A stretch of DNA of 64,000 bases from Halomonas litopenaei (GCF_003045775.1 NZ_PXNS01000008.1:27653-91652); one strand, 5' to 3'; positions 1-8,865 are shown, numbered from the stretch's first letter. Translations and numbers: made by a program. The notes: generated by a model not told the origin, from the letters alone.

Positions 1-390
1 CAGGTCCTGGGCGGATTCCCCACCGGGAGGCGCCAGCTCCCCGGCGCTGTCGATCCACGCCCGGTAGACCGGATCGTCCTCGAGCTCTTCCCAGTTGCGC
101 CCCTCGAACTCGCCGAAGTCGTTCTCGCGCAGGCGTTCGTCCAGGCGAGGCTCCGGCCAGCCACGTCCCTCGGCGATATGGGCCAGGGTCTGGCGGCAGC
201 GGGTCAGGTCGCTCGACACCACGGCGTCGAAGCGCTCGCCTTCCAGTTCCAGGCGTAGCCGATCCATATCGGCCAGGGCGTCGGGCATCAACAGCTCGAT
301 ATCGCGCTGGCCCTGGTAGCGCTTGTCCAGGTTCCACTGGGTCAGCCCGTGGCGAACCACCACCAGCTCGAGACACACATCAGAAGCCAT
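1..390 (-). CDS. cobC: Alpha-ribazole phosphatase-like histidine phosphatase (partial, C-terminus off window)
   Basis: This is the first 130 codons of a histidine phosphatase that runs off the left edge. The reverse strand reads an N-terminus with the RHG signature (VVVRHGLTQWN, the phosphorylated His) followed by a phosphoglycerate-mutase-like fold (SSDLTRCRQT, EFEGRNWEEL). In cobalamin synthesis this family removes the 5'-phosphate of the lower-ligand nucleotide. The ATG ending at 390 is preceded by GGAGGAG at good spacing. The gene overlaps the end of cobS by 49 bases, and its place as last gene of the cob operon supports the CobC role over a generic phosphatase. The missing C-terminus cannot be judged. 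Confidence 0.8.
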   Translation of the reverse strand, partial: MASDVCLELVVVRHGLTQWNLDKRYQGQRDIELLMPDALADMDRLRLELEGERFDAVVSSDLTRCRQTLAHIAEGRGWPEPRLDERLRENDFGEFEGRNWEELEDDPVYRAWIDSAGELAPPGGESAQDL

Positions 391-1148
391 AGTTCTCCTC
401 CCTCGATGGCACTGCCCAGCATATCGCCGTTGATGCCGTGAAAGGCTCGGATCATCCCCCGGGCGAAGACCCAGGTAAAGCCCCCGCTGGCGAGCAGAAC
501 TCCCACCAGCCCGGCTACGTTCGTCCCGTCCGGCGTCAGCAGCAGTCCCGCGGAAATCACCACCAGAAGAGGAACCAGGGCAAGCACCAGGTCGTGCCAG
601 CCAAGGCCCTGCTGCCAGCTATGGGCGAGTCCCTCGGGCCGAGCAGCGGGTACGCCGATCAGCAGAGTCACCGCGCTGGCTCTGGCCAGGGCGGGTACCA
701 CGACCAGCCACAGCAGAGCCCCATCGGTCGTGAGCCACCACCACAACAGCACCGCCTTCCAGGCCAGCAGGAACACCAGCGCCAGCACGCCAAAACTGCC
801 GACCTGCGGGTCCTTCATGATCTGCCAGCGGCGCTCGAGCGGCGCATTGCTGCCCAACGCATCGGCCAGGTCCATCACGCCGTCCAGATGCAGCCCACCG
901 GACAGCGCCACCCACAGCGTCAGCAGCGCCAGTGCCTGGATCGGTGTCGGCAGCGCTGAGGTCAGCGCGGCGGCCACGGCCAGCAGCACGCCGATCAAGA
1001 GCCCCACCAGCGGGTAGCAACGCGCCGCCCAGCGGCGGTTGGCGCCGTTCCAGTCGATCATCACCGGCAACGGTATTCGGGTAAGAAACTGGATCGCCAA
1101 CCCCAGCCCGGCCAGCGCCGGCAGCATTCGCGGCCGTAGATCACTCAC
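342..1148 (-). CDS. cobS: Adenosylcobinamide-GDP ribazoletransferase (cobalamin synthase)
   Basis: The 268-residue protein is an integral membrane enzyme that joins adenosylcobinamide-GDP with alpha-ribazole or its phosphate, the last joining step of the nucleotide loop. Family features visible are the early segment IQFLTRIPLP, the acidic motif GGLHLDGVMDLADALG (about residues 84-99) and DPQVGSFGVLALVF, with several hydrophobic segments to the end. The length is normal for CobS. The start is preceded by GAGGAG and overlaps the end of cobU by 8 bases; the downstream phosphatase gene overlaps its end, so translation of the operon is probably coupled. Confidence 0.95.
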   Translation of the reverse strand: MSDLRPRMLPALAGLGLAIQFLTRIPLPVMIDWNGANRRWAARCYPLVGLLIGVLLAVAAALTSALPTPIQALALLTLWVALSGGLHLDGVMDLADALGSNAPLERRWQIMKDPQVGSFGVLALVFLLAWKAVLLWWWLTTDGALLWLVVVPALARASAVTLLIGVPAARPEGLAHSWQQGLGWHDLVLALVPLLVVISAGLLLTPDGTNVAGLVGVLLASGGFTWVFARGMIRAFHGINGDMLGSAIEGGELWLLMCVSSWWWFATG

Positions 1149-1761
1149 TCGGTTCTCCTCTACCCAGCCAGTTGCCCGCCCCTGGCCTCACGTCAGCGGG
1201 ACGTTCTCCCGCCGGCTTCCACTCGATGGCCTGCCCCGCGACCACCTCCACCACCCGATCGGCGCACCGCGCCAACAGCAGGTGCAGACGCTGGAGCTCG
1301 CTCAGGTACCAGCGCACCAGGGCGTCCTTCGGCGGCAATTCCTCGTTGAGATCGTTGGAGACGACCACCAGCGCGATGTCACGTCGGCGAGCGTCCGCGA
1401 GCAGCGCTGCTAGTTGGTTGAAGGCGTCTCTCGCCGCAGCGCGCCGGGCGTCACGCTCGAGGCCGTCGGCAAACAGGCGCTGACTCGACCACAGCGTCAG
1501 GCAATCCAGCAGCACGGTGTCGCCTGTACCCACCTGACACCAGGCGGCCAACAGGTCCTGCGGTGCCTCCAGCGTATGCCAGCGGCTTTCACGCCTGGCC
1601 TGGTGGCGCGCCACCCGCGTGGCCATCTCGCCCTCCTCCGCCCTGGCGGTCGCCAGGTACCAGAGCTGCCCCCAGGGCGTGTCGGCGTGAAGCGCCAGCG
1701 CCGCCTGTTCGGCCACGTGACTCTTGCCAGAACGCACGCCACCGCTGACAAAGACGATCAT
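1141..1761 (-). CDS. cobU: Bifunctional adenosylcobinamide kinase / adenosylcobinamide-phosphate guanylyltransferase
   Basis: The product (206 residues from the chosen start) phosphorylates adenosylcobinamide and then attaches GMP, making the substrate for CobS. The N-terminus MIVFVSGGVRSGKS holds the P-loop, and LVVVSNDLNEELPP is the conserved VSNEVG-like region. A longer reading frame extends 22 codons upstream, but the ATG ending at 1761 places the P-loop at the extreme N-terminus as in the family. It has a GGAG site upstream and overlaps the cobD stop (CGATGATC), a sign of coupling. Confidence 0.94.
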   Translation of the reverse strand: MIVFVSGGVRSGKSHVAEQAALALHADTPWGQLWYLATARAEEGEMATRVARHQARRESRWHTLEAPQDLLAAWCQVGTGDTVLLDCLTLWSSQRLFADGLERDARRAAARDAFNQLAALLADARRRDIALVVVSNDLNEELPPKDALVRWYLSELQRLHLLLARCADRVVEVVAGQAIEWKPAGERPADVRPGAGNWLGRGEPSE

Positions 1762-2951
1762 CGGTGCTCTCCACGAGACGGGGCGTCGCCCTGCTCCGGC
1801 AGGGACTCGAGCCCGTCGCCGAGCCATCTGAGCAGGCGATCATTGTCGGCGCGGCGCTGCAGCGCCACGCGAATCCAGGCGCCGTCCAACCCACTGAAGG
1901 TGTGGGTGTGGCGAGCCAGACAGCCATGACGGGCCAGATACGCTAACAAGGCTTCGCCATTGGCCTGCGACGCCTGGCCCGGCGGCCTGAACAGCACGAA
2001 ATTGGCCAGGGAGTCCACCACCGTCAGGCCCAGATCGCGTAGGCCGGCCGTCAGGTAGGCGCGCTCGGAGTAAAGCCAGTCGCGCGTGCGACGTGCGAAG
2101 TCACTATCGGCCAGCAGCTCAGGCACCACCGCCGCGGCCAGGCCGTTGACGCTCCAGGCCACCTGATGGTGTTGCAGCGCCCGACAGCGCTGCGGGGACG
2201 CCACCAGATAGCCAAGCCGCAGCCCCGCCAGGGCGTAAAACTTGGTCAGAGAGCGCAACAGCACCAGCGGCTCGCCCTGCTCCACCAGATCGGTGAGCGG
2301 GGCTTCGTCGTCGGCAAAGTCGACGAAGGCTTCGTCGATGACCACCAGGGTGTCGCTGCGCCTGGCCGCCGCCACCAGCGCTTCCACGTCACTTCTGGGA
2401 AGGCGCGTGCCGGTGGGATTGTTGGGGCGACACACAAACACCAGATCGACAGCGGCAAGGCGCGCCGAGAGCGCCTCGACGTCCAGCCGGAAGTCATCTC
2501 CGCTGAGCTGCAAACACTCGATCTCGATGTCGTTGAGGCGGCATGCCCGGGCGTACTCGCCGAAGGTCGGCTCGATGATCAAGGCGCGGGTGCGACGATA
2601 GGCCCGGGCCACCAGGTGGATCGCCTCGGCGCCGCCGTTGGTCAACACCACCGACGGTGGCGCTATCCCCAGCGACGCCGCCAGGGCCGCCACGGCGTCC
2701 CGGTGCTCGGGGTCAGGATAGTGGCGCACATCACTCATGGCGCGGGCGAGCCAATCAGAAAGCCAGACCGGCGGGCCCAGCGGATTGAGGCTCGCGCTCA
2801 CATCCATGGTCGGTGTCACCGACGACAGGCCAAGTCTGTCGAGCAGCGCCGCGCCCTGGCCGCCGTGATCAGGCCAGCAAGAGCCCTGGCCCTGCGTTGG
2901 CGTCTGGCTCGCGCTTGTGTCGTTCAGGTGCTGATTGTGGGTCGATGTCAT
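1758..2951 (-). CDS. cobD: Threonine-phosphate decarboxylase (aminotransferase fold)
   Basis: The 397-residue PLP enzyme makes (R)-1-amino-2-propanol phosphate from L-threonine phosphate, which CbiB attaches to cobyric acid. Class I/II aminotransferase features are clear: LNPLGPP near the N-terminus, LTNGGAEAIHLVARAYR, CRPNNPTGT, VVIDEAFVDF and LRSLTKFYALAGLRLGY with the PLP lysine. About 45 residues rich in S, T and Q precede the conserved part, so the exact start is less sure; I chose the ATG that overlaps the cbiB stop (GCGATGACA). Its location between cbiB and cobU makes the CobD role firm, against a histidinol-phosphate aminotransferase. Confidence 0.92.
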   Translation of the reverse strand: MTSTHNQHLNDTSASQTPTQGQGSCWPDHGGQGAALLDRLGLSSVTPTMDVSASLNPLGPPVWLSDWLARAMSDVRHYPDPEHRDAVAALAASLGIAPPSVVLTNGGAEAIHLVARAYRRTRALIIEPTFGEYARACRLNDIEIECLQLSGDDFRLDVEALSARLAAVDLVFVCRPNNPTGTRLPRSDVEALVAAARRSDTLVVIDEAFVDFADDEAPLTDLVEQGEPLVLLRSLTKFYALAGLRLGYLVASPQRCRALQHHQVAWSVNGLAAAVVPELLADSDFARRTRDWLYSERAYLTAGLRDLGLTVVDSLANFVLFRPPGQASQANGEALLAYLARHGCLARHTHTFSGLDGAWIRVALQRRADNDRLLRWLGDGLESLPEQGDAPSRGEHR

Positions 2952-3928
2952 CGCACGGCCTCCAGCACCAGGATGATCAAGGCCAGCAGTGTCAGCACGC
3001 CCGCCGTGCCGGCGTAGAGACAGCGAATCGCGGCGTCGATGTGACGCGCCTTTAACGTCTCGGTGGGCGTGCCCAGACGTGCTCGGTCGCTGATCTGATC
3101 GCCGTAGCGGTTTACCCCGCCCAGCTCGACGCCGAGCAGATTGGCCACCATGGCCTCCGGCCAGCCGGCGTTGGGACTGGGGTGAGCCGGTGCCTGTCGG
3201 CACGTCGCCGACCAGGCGCCGCGCCTGCGCAGCCCCGGAACCACCGCAGCAAGACACCACATGGCCAGCGCCGTCAGCCGAGCCGGCAGCAGGTTGACCA
3301 GATCGTCGAAGCGAGCCGAGGCCCAGCCGAACTCACGGTAGCGATCACTGCGATGGCCGACCATGGAATCCAGAGTATTGGCGGCCTTGTAGGCCAAGGC
3401 CAGGGGCGCACCGCCGAGCAGAGCCCAGAACAACGGTGCGGTGATGCCATCGACGGTATTTTCGGCCACGCTCTCGACGCACGCTCGGCTCACCCCTGCC
3501 TCGTCAAGCGCCCGGGTATCGCGCCCGACGATGGCCGAGACCGCGCGCCGCGCCTGGTACAGATCGCCCCTTGCCAGCGGTGTGGCCACCGCGCGGGCCG
3601 CGTGCACCAGGCCCCGGCAGGCAAGGCAGGTCCACAAAAGCAAGCCCTCCACCATCAGCGCCAGCCAGGGCGAGACGACACCGGCAAGGCCAATCGCCAA
3701 AGTGGCCAGCGTCCATGCAAGCCCCACCACCACCAGCGTGAGCACCACGCCCTTGGCTCGACGCGCCTGCGGCCTGCCACGGTTAAGCCGCGCTTCCAGG
3801 GCGCCGATCAGTCGGCCCATGCCGACCACCGGATGCGGCAACCAGCGTGGATCCCCCAGCCAAAGGTCCAGCACCAGGGCGGCGAGCACCAACGCCAGCA
3901 ACTCGGGACTCAGTGGCGGCAGCGTCAT
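2948..3928 (-). CDS. cbiB: Adenosylcobinamide-phosphate synthase (membrane protein)
   Basis: The 326-residue membrane enzyme attaches the aminopropanol (phosphate) side chain to adenosylcobyric acid. Family motifs are LDLWLGDPRWLPHPVVGMG near the N-terminus, SAIVGRDT, SVAENTVDGITAPLFWALLGG and VNLLPARLTAL, with several hydrophobic helices. A GTG four codons upstream is possible, but the ATG ending at 3928 has a better-spaced purine-rich site. The 3' end overlaps cobD by four bases. The symbol cobD is used for this protein in some organisms; I use cbiB to avoid confusion with the decarboxylase next door. Confidence 0.94.
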   Translation of the reverse strand: MTLPPLSPELLALVLAALVLDLWLGDPRWLPHPVVGMGRLIGALEARLNRGRPQARRAKGVVLTLVVVGLAWTLATLAIGLAGVVSPWLALMVEGLLLWTCLACRGLVHAARAVATPLARGDLYQARRAVSAIVGRDTRALDEAGVSRACVESVAENTVDGITAPLFWALLGGAPLALAYKAANTLDSMVGHRSDRYREFGWASARFDDLVNLLPARLTALAMWCLAAVVPGLRRRGAWSATCRQAPAHPSPNAGWPEAMVANLLGVELGGVNRYGDQISDRARLGTPTETLKARHIDAAIRCLYAGTAGVLTLLALIILVLEAVR

Positions 3929-3986
3929 GGGAACCACCACCCCCTGGCCGCGCTGTCGTCATCGACTCTCACGACGTCTGCTCGCC

Positions 3987-5114
3987 TCATGCCGACGGGC
4001 CACCCTCGACCCCGGCGTCGGCGAAGGTCGCCATCTCGCTGAGCATGGCGCAGGCACTGGCGAGCAGCGGATAGGCCAGGGCCGCGCCGCTGCCTTCGCC
4101 CAGGCGCAGGCCAAGCGACAACAGCGGCTCACCGCCGAGTGCGGCCAGCGCCTCGCCGTGACCGGCCTCATCGCTGCGATGGCCAAACACCAGGTAGTCG
4201 CGCACGCCAGGCGCCAGCCGAGTCGCCGCAAGGGCCGCCACCGTGGCGATAAAACCGTCCACCAGCACCGGCGTGCGACCCGCCGCTGCGCCCAGGCAGG
4301 CCCCTGCCATGGCGGCGATCTCGAGCCCGCCCAGACGCGCCAGGGTATCGAGGGCGGTATCGCCAGTGCCCCGTGCCAGCGCCCTGGCGATGACCTTGCG
4401 CTTGTGGTCCAGACGCGCATCGTCGATACCGGTGCCACGCCCCACCACCTCCTCGGCGGAAAGGCCGGTAAAGGCGGCCAGCAGAGCGCTGCTTGCGGTG
4501 GTGTTGGCGATGCCCATCTCCCCCAGGATGACACAGCGGGCACCCGCAGCGCGGGCGCGCTCGACGGCACGAATGCCGACCTCAAGCGCCGCCTTTACCT
4601 CGTCGGAACTCATGGCATCCTCGCAGGCAATATTGCCGCTGCCCGCGCGCACCCGATCGAGCACCACACCCGGCACCTGGTCGCTGGGCGTGGCCACCCC
4701 AACGTCGACGACCTCGAGCCGGGCATTGATCTGGTGGGCGAAAACGTTGATGGCGGCGCCCCCGCGGGCGAAGTTGGCGACCATCTGGGCGGTGACCGAG
4801 GCCGGAAAGGCCGACACGCCTTCCGCCGCCACCCCGTGGTCTGCGGCGAGCACGATGATGGCCGCAGGGTCGACCCGGGGTAACGGCTCGCCGGTCATCG
4901 CCGCCAGATCCGCTGCCAGCTTCTCGAGTCGACCCAGGCTGCCGGGGGGCTTGGTCAGGCTATCGAGACGAGCACAGGCCTGGCGGCGGGCCTCAATATC
5001 CAGCGAAGGAATGCGGCCAATATTGGAGGAAAGAGTTGAAACAAGGGGTGACTCAAGGGTCGAGTCAAGCGTCGAGGCGGGGGTAGAAGACGAGGACGAG
5101 GGCTGGTCACGCAC
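3987..5114 (-). CDS. cobT: Nicotinate-nucleotide--dimethylbenzimidazole phosphoribosyltransferase
   Basis: The 375-residue enzyme activates the lower ligand by transferring phosphoribose from nicotinate mononucleotide to dimethylbenzimidazole. Typical stretches are LTKPPGSLGRLE, VLAADHGVAAEGVSAFP, GEMGIANTTASSALLAA, VGRGTGIDD and LVFGHRSDEAGH, and the late region with EGSGAALAYPL holds the catalytic Glu. The start is a GTG with AGGA upstream. The first 30 or so residues are not family-conserved and contain four imperfect copies of a 12-bp repeat (see the repeat entry). It is the first gene of the cob operon, 58 bases ahead of cbiB. Confidence 0.95.
   Translation of the reverse strand: MRDQPSSSSSTPASTLDSTLESPLVSTLSSNIGRIPSLDIEARRQACARLDSLTKPPGSLGRLEKLAADLAAMTGEPLPRVDPAAIIVLAADHGVAAEGVSAFPASVTAQMVANFARGGAAINVFAHQINARLEVVDVGVATPSDQVPGVVLDRVRAGSGNIACEDAMSSDEVKAALEVGIRAVERARAAGARCVILGEMGIANTTASSALLAAFTGLSAEEVVGRGTGIDDARLDHKRKVIARALARGTGDTALDTLARLGGLEIAAMAGACLGAAAGRTPVLVDGFIATVAALAATRLAPGVRDYLVFGHRSDEAGHGEALAALGGEPLLSLGLRLGEGSGAALAYPLLASACAMLSEMATFADAGVEGGPSA
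5028..5075 (-). repeat. Four 12-bp imperfect tandem repeats in the 5' end of cobT
   Basis: On the coding strand four successive 12-base units (TCGACGCTTGAC and relatives) encode STLD, STLE, SPLV and STLS. They lie in the non-conserved N-terminal tail of CobT, so copy number could change without breaking the enzyme. Confidence 0.7.
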
Positions 5115-5458
5115 GGCGATATCCTGATGGCACTAACGCCGCCCAGGCGGCGAATAAGAAAAAGACCGCCCGAGCCTTCAGACACGCGAACAGGCGGGCA
5201 ACAAGCCGCCGAGCTTAGCAGATCACTGAAAGGCGATCTTCCTTCGGGAACGGATCCGAGATCGAGCATCTATGCGGCAGGTCGTGCTGCAGGTCGTGCT
5301 GCGGGTCGCCTTGCCTCATTCAAGCCCTGTTCGAGCCCCGTTCGAGACCCCCGCATTCATCATGATTCGACAGGACGACCGACGCCGCGCCCGGGTGGGC
5401 GCGGCGTCGGTATCTATTCATGAAGCAGATCTACTGCTGATACCGCTCGAGCGTGACC
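5115..5458 (-). promoter_or_regulatory. cobT leader region with attenuator-like hairpin; no B12 riboswitch recognised
   Basis: This gap between gltS and cobT should hold the cob operon promoter. On the minus strand, GCCCGCC near 5209 and GGGCGGT near 5172 can pair and are followed by TTTTTC, so a weak intrinsic terminator sits about 60 bases before cobT. A GACCTGCC (5276-5283) resembles the end of a B12 box, but I do not find the rest of the conserved cobalamin riboswitch core in the roughly 100 bases available upstream. Two 12-bp direct repeats (aggtcgtgctgc) overlap it. Control by attenuation is possible but unproven. Confidence 0.35.
5373..5406 (-). terminator. GC-rich hairpin downstream of gltS
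   Basis: ACCGACGCCGCGCCC and GGGCGCGGCGTCGGT are perfectly complementary arms around a 4-base loop. They lie about 55 bases past the gltS stop. No long T run follows, but this is the most stable hairpin nearby and fits the end of gltS transcription. Confidence 0.65.
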
Positions 5459-6667
5459 TCAGGCAAAGACGTTGAGACACCAGGTGATGGCGGGCACGGA
5501 GACCATGTCGATCAGGACGGCGCCACACAGCGGAACGATGATGTAGGCCTTGCTCGATACCACCTTGTAGTGGTCGCAGACGGCGCCCATGTTGGCGAAG
5601 GCGTTGGGCGTAGCGCCCAGGCCAAAGCCGATGAAGCCGGCGGAGAGTACGGCGGCGTCGTAGTTGCTGCCGAGCGAACGAAAGACCACCAGCGCTGCGA
5701 TGGCCATGATCACCAGTGTCTGGATCATCAGGATCAGCGCCAGGCCAAGTCCCATGCCCTGCAGCTGCCAGATCTTCAGGTTCATCATGGCCATGGTCAG
5801 GAAGATCGCCAGGCTGACTTCTCCGATCAGATTGATGGCGCGCTCGGAGACCTCGACCAGGCGAAGGTGATCGTTCAGGTTGCGCAACACGATGGCCACG
5901 AACATGGCCCCGACGTAGCTTGGCAGCACGATGCCGAGATTCTCTTTCATGAGTTCGCGACAGGCCAGGCCGATGACCATCACCGGCACCACCACCGCCA
6001 TGGCCTTCAGTACCCGATGCGGGGTCAGCGTCTGATCATCTTCGCTCAGGTGCTCCTCGTGCAGATCGGCAAGCCCGCCGACCTCCTCGGCCTCGATGCG
6101 AAGCTTGAACCGCTCGATCAACCAGCGGGCAAGAGGCGCGCCCAGCAGGCTACCGGTGATGACACCGTAGGTGGCCGCCGTCATGGCGGCGGTCAGGGCG
6201 CCGTCGGCACCGAGCGCTTCCGCCTCTGGCCCGAAGGCCGCCGCACCGCCAAAGCCGCCTTCCAGCGAAGGCCCGCCCGCCATCAGGCCGATCAGGGGGT
6301 CGAGCCCGATCATCGAGGCGACGCCGATACCGATACCATTCTGCACCAGCACCAGGGCCCAGCAGGTCAACAGGAAGATCACCAGCGAACGCCCGCCCCT
6401 GGCCAGCACCGAGAGGCTGCCACCGAGCCCTACCGTGGCGAAGAAGGCGATCATCATCGGATCCTGAACGCTGGTGTCCAGGTCCAGCGTCAGCACGTCC
6501 ATCGATCGTAGCAGCCATACCAGCACGGCGAAGCCGATGCCCCCGACCACCGGCGTCGGTACGCACATGCGCTCGAGCCACTCCACCCGGCGCCGAAGCT
6601 GAATGCCCACCATCAGCAGGACCAGCGCCAGCGCCATTGTTTCCACTGCGTTCAAGCCTATATTCAT
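5459..6667 (-). CDS. gltS: Sodium/glutamate symporter
   Basis: The 402-residue inner-membrane protein is a GltS-family Na+-coupled glutamate importer. Visible family features are the N-terminal helices (ETMALALVLLMVGIQLRRRV), GGPSLEGGFGGAAAFGPEAE in the first half and FIGFGLGATPNAFANMGAVC in the second, the two glycine-rich re-entrant loop regions of this inverted-repeat fold. I chose the ATG ending at 6667 (MNIGLNAVET) because the 11 residues before it are charged and atypical. It is monocistronic, with a hairpin after the stop. In a salt-adapted organism it would supply glutamate as nutrient or counter-ion. Confidence 0.93.
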   Translation of the reverse strand: MNIGLNAVETMALALVLLMVGIQLRRRVEWLERMCVPTPVVGGIGFAVLVWLLRSMDVLTLDLDTSVQDPMMIAFFATVGLGGSLSVLARGGRSLVIFLLTCWALVLVQNGIGIGVASMIGLDPLIGLMAGGPSLEGGFGGAAAFGPEAEALGADGALTAAMTAATYGVITGSLLGAPLARWLIERFKLRIEAEEVGGLADLHEEHLSEDDQTLTPHRVLKAMAVVVPVMVIGLACRELMKENLGIVLPSYVGAMFVAIVLRNLNDHLRLVEVSERAINLIGEVSLAIFLTMAMMNLKIWQLQGMGLGLALILMIQTLVIMAIAALVVFRSLGSNYDAAVLSAGFIGFGLGATPNAFANMGAVCDHYKVVSSKAYIIVPLCGAVLIDMVSVPAITWCLNVFA

Positions 6668-7296
6668 CTGCCTTCGCTCTCCTTCGCCCTCGAAGGACAC
6701 CCTCCTGGTGACTCTCGGTGCGGCTACGCCAGGTGTCCGCCCTTAGACTACTGGACAAACATTCAGGCATGAGAGGGGCCTATTTGTCGTGGAGCAAGCT
6801 TTTGCTCCCTCTTGTGTCCTCAGAGGTCCGCCCCACCCGAGGGAGGGTCCAGGCAGAAACAGCGGTTCACACTCAGCCAAGGGAGAAGGTGCCAAGGGCC
6901 ACGACCAATGACACAGAGGGCGATGACCAACGACACAGAGGGCGAGGTCACTGGCACCCTGACGGTCGAGTCGACGATGGCAAAGCAAATGAGACCGCCC
7001 TTTGGGCAGGCTCGAGGAAGTTGGTCATGCACAAGCAATGATCGTTTACTATGCTGTCTTGCACGCCCATCAAGGCACACTTTTAGCTGAGCCAGCAGAC
7101 TCAGCCTTCCTTCCCCCTGGTTCCAGCCCAGCGGGCGAGGATCGGAGGAAATACAACGATACCGCCGGCCTTCATGCGCCGGCTGTCAGGACCTGACCAG
7201 CAAGCCGTACGTCGACCAGCAAGGAGAGCAGGCCAACACATCACTCCGCTGTATCAATGCCATGTCAATGACATCATTTAATTTAAGGGAACGATC
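6668..7296. other. 629-base intergenic region between gltS and the sulfatase gene
   Basis: No convincing gene is seen. The region must hold the divergent promoters of gltS and the sulfatase. It contains a 22-bp direct repeat (6903-6946) and, near 7165-7190, a weak GCCGG...CCGGC inverted repeat. Sequence just before the sulfatase is AT-richer than the rest. Confidence 0.5.
6903..6946. repeat. 22-bp tandem repeat, two copies
   Basis: Two adjacent 22-base units (6903-6924 and 6925-6946) differ at two positions and share the core gacacagagggcga. They lie roughly midway between divergent genes, so a protein-binding role is possible; it may equally be a slippage product like others in this window. 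Confidence 0.65.
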
Positions 7297-8865
7297 ATGA
7301 AAGTGTATTCGTCGGCAATACCTTCGCCCTGGAAGGGCATCGTGGCGGCATCGATTGCTGCGGTCGGCCTGGCAGCCAGCATTCAGCCAGCGTCCGCGAC
7401 TGAAGAAGAAACCTCCTCCGAGGCGTCATCAGACAAGCCCAACATCCTGGTCATCATGGGCGATGACATCGGCTGGTTTAACACCAGCGCCTACAACAGC
7501 GGCATGATGGGCTACACCACGCCCAACATCGACAGCATCGCCGAAGAAGGCATCCGCTTCACCGACGCCTATGGCCAGCAGAGCTGCACCGCTGGGCGCG
7601 CGGCCTTCATCACCGGGCAGTCACCCAAGCGTACCGGTCTTCTCAAGATCGGCATGCCCGGCGATCCGCTCGGCCTGCAGCCGGAAGATCCGACCATCGC
7701 CGAGATCCTCAAGCCGATGGGCTACGCTACCGGCCAGTTCGGCAAGAACCACCTCGGCGATCGCGACGAGTACCTGCCGACCAACCACGGCTTCGACGAA
7801 TTCTTCGGCAACCTCTACCACCTGAACGCCGAGGAAGAGCCGGAGAACGCCGACTACCCCACCGATCCTGGCTTCCGTGAACAGTTCGGCCCCCGTGGTG
7901 TCATTCGCTCTTCCGCGGATGGCCAGATCGAGGACACCGGCCCGCTGACAAAACAGCGTATGGAGACCATCGACGAGGAATTCCTGACCGCCGCCGAGGA
8001 CTTCATCGAGCGCCAGGAATCTTCCGACACCCCCTGGTTCGTGTGGTACAACACCACCCGTATGCACATCTTCACCCACCTCAAGGAAGAGAGTGAAGGC
8101 CGCACCGGACTTGGCATCTACGCCGATGGCATGACCGAGCACGACGCCCTGGTGGGCCAACTGCTCGACAAGCTCGAGGAACTGGGTGCCGACGAGAACA
8201 CCATCGTCATCTACACCACCGACAACGGCGCCGAGAAGTTCACCTGGCCGGATGGCGGCACCTCGCCCTTCCGTGGCGAGAAGGCCACTACCTGGGAAGG
8301 CGGCATTCGGGTGCCGTTCATGATGAGGTGGCCGGGGCAGATCGAACCGGGCCAGGTGTCCAACGAGATCCTTTCGCTTGAGGACATGTTCCCGACCCTG
8401 ATCGCCGCCGCTGGCGAGCCGGACATCAAGGAGCAGCTGCTTGACGGCTACACCGCCGGTGACAAGGAATTCAACGTGCACATCGATGGCTATAACGTGC
8501 TGCCCCACCTGACCGGCGCCGAGGACGCCGGCGAGTGGCCGCGCGACACCTTCTTCGCCTTCGTCGATGATGGTTCCCTGGGTGCCGTGCGCTTCGGCCA
8601 GTACAAGGCACACTTCAGCATCCAGGAGCACGAGGGCATGGACGCTTGGCGCCGTCAGCAGACGCAGCTCAAGGCACCGCTGTTGATCGACCTGCGTGCC
8701 GATCCGTTCGAGATGGCCCCGGAAGACTCTTCCTACTACGACGACTGGCAGCTGCGCCGCATGTATGCCTTCTCCCCTGTAGGCAAGATCGTGGCGGACT
8801 TCATGGCCACCTTCGAGGAATACCCCCAGCGTCAGGAAGCCGGCTCCTTTACGCCGAAGCAATAA
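7297..8865 (+). CDS. Exported arylsulfatase-family hydrolase with a CTAGR active-site motif
   Basis: The 522-residue protein is a type I sulfatase that hydrolyses sulfate esters, probably in the periplasm. An N-terminal export signal (hydrophobic stretch about residues 13-34) is followed by PNILVIMGDDIGW with metal-binding aspartates, the active-site peptide SCTAGRAAF (Cys97, expected to become formylglycine), GKNHLGD, and IYTTDNGAE with SPFRGEKATTWEGG. The motif is C-x-A-x-R instead of the usual C-x-P-x-R, a form associated in known systems with the radical SAM maturase anSME. No maturase gene is recognised nearby. The substrate cannot be told. A strong hairpin follows the stop. Confidence 0.88.
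   Translation: MKVYSSAIPSPWKGIVAASIAAVGLAASIQPASATEEETSSEASSDKPNILVIMGDDIGWFNTSAYNSGMMGYTTPNIDSIAEEGIRFTDAYGQQSCTAGRAAFITGQSPKRTGLLKIGMPGDPLGLQPEDPTIAEILKPMGYATGQFGKNHLGDRDEYLPTNHGFDEFFGNLYHLNAEEEPENADYPTDPGFREQFGPRGVIRSSADGQIEDTGPLTKQRMETIDEEFLTAAEDFIERQESSDTPWFVWYNTTRMHIFTHLKEESEGRTGLGIYADGMTEHDALVGQLLDKLEELGADENTIVIYTTDNGAEKFTWPDGGTSPFRGEKATTWEGGIRVPFMMRWPGQIEPGQVSNEILSLEDMFPTLIAAAGEPDIKEQLLDGYTAGDKEFNVHIDGYNVLPHLTGAEDAGEWPRDTFFAFVDDGSLGAVRFGQYKAHFSIQEHEGMDAWRRQQTQLKAPLLIDLRADPFEMAPEDSSYYDDWQLRRMYAFSPVGKIVADFMATFEEYPQRQEAGSFTPKQ

Noticed and set aside
342..5114. Long open frames antisense to the cob genes, several over 150 codons
   Set aside because: They lie opposite well-recognised genes, have Arg/Gly/Pro-rich composition typical of shadow frames in GC-rich DNA, and show no domains or ribosome sites.
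5115..5458. Cobalamin riboswitch upstream of cobT, suggested by GACCTGCC
   Set aside because: The conserved core before this box is missing and there is too little room between it and the gltS terminator. I kept only an attenuator-like hairpin as a weak possibility.
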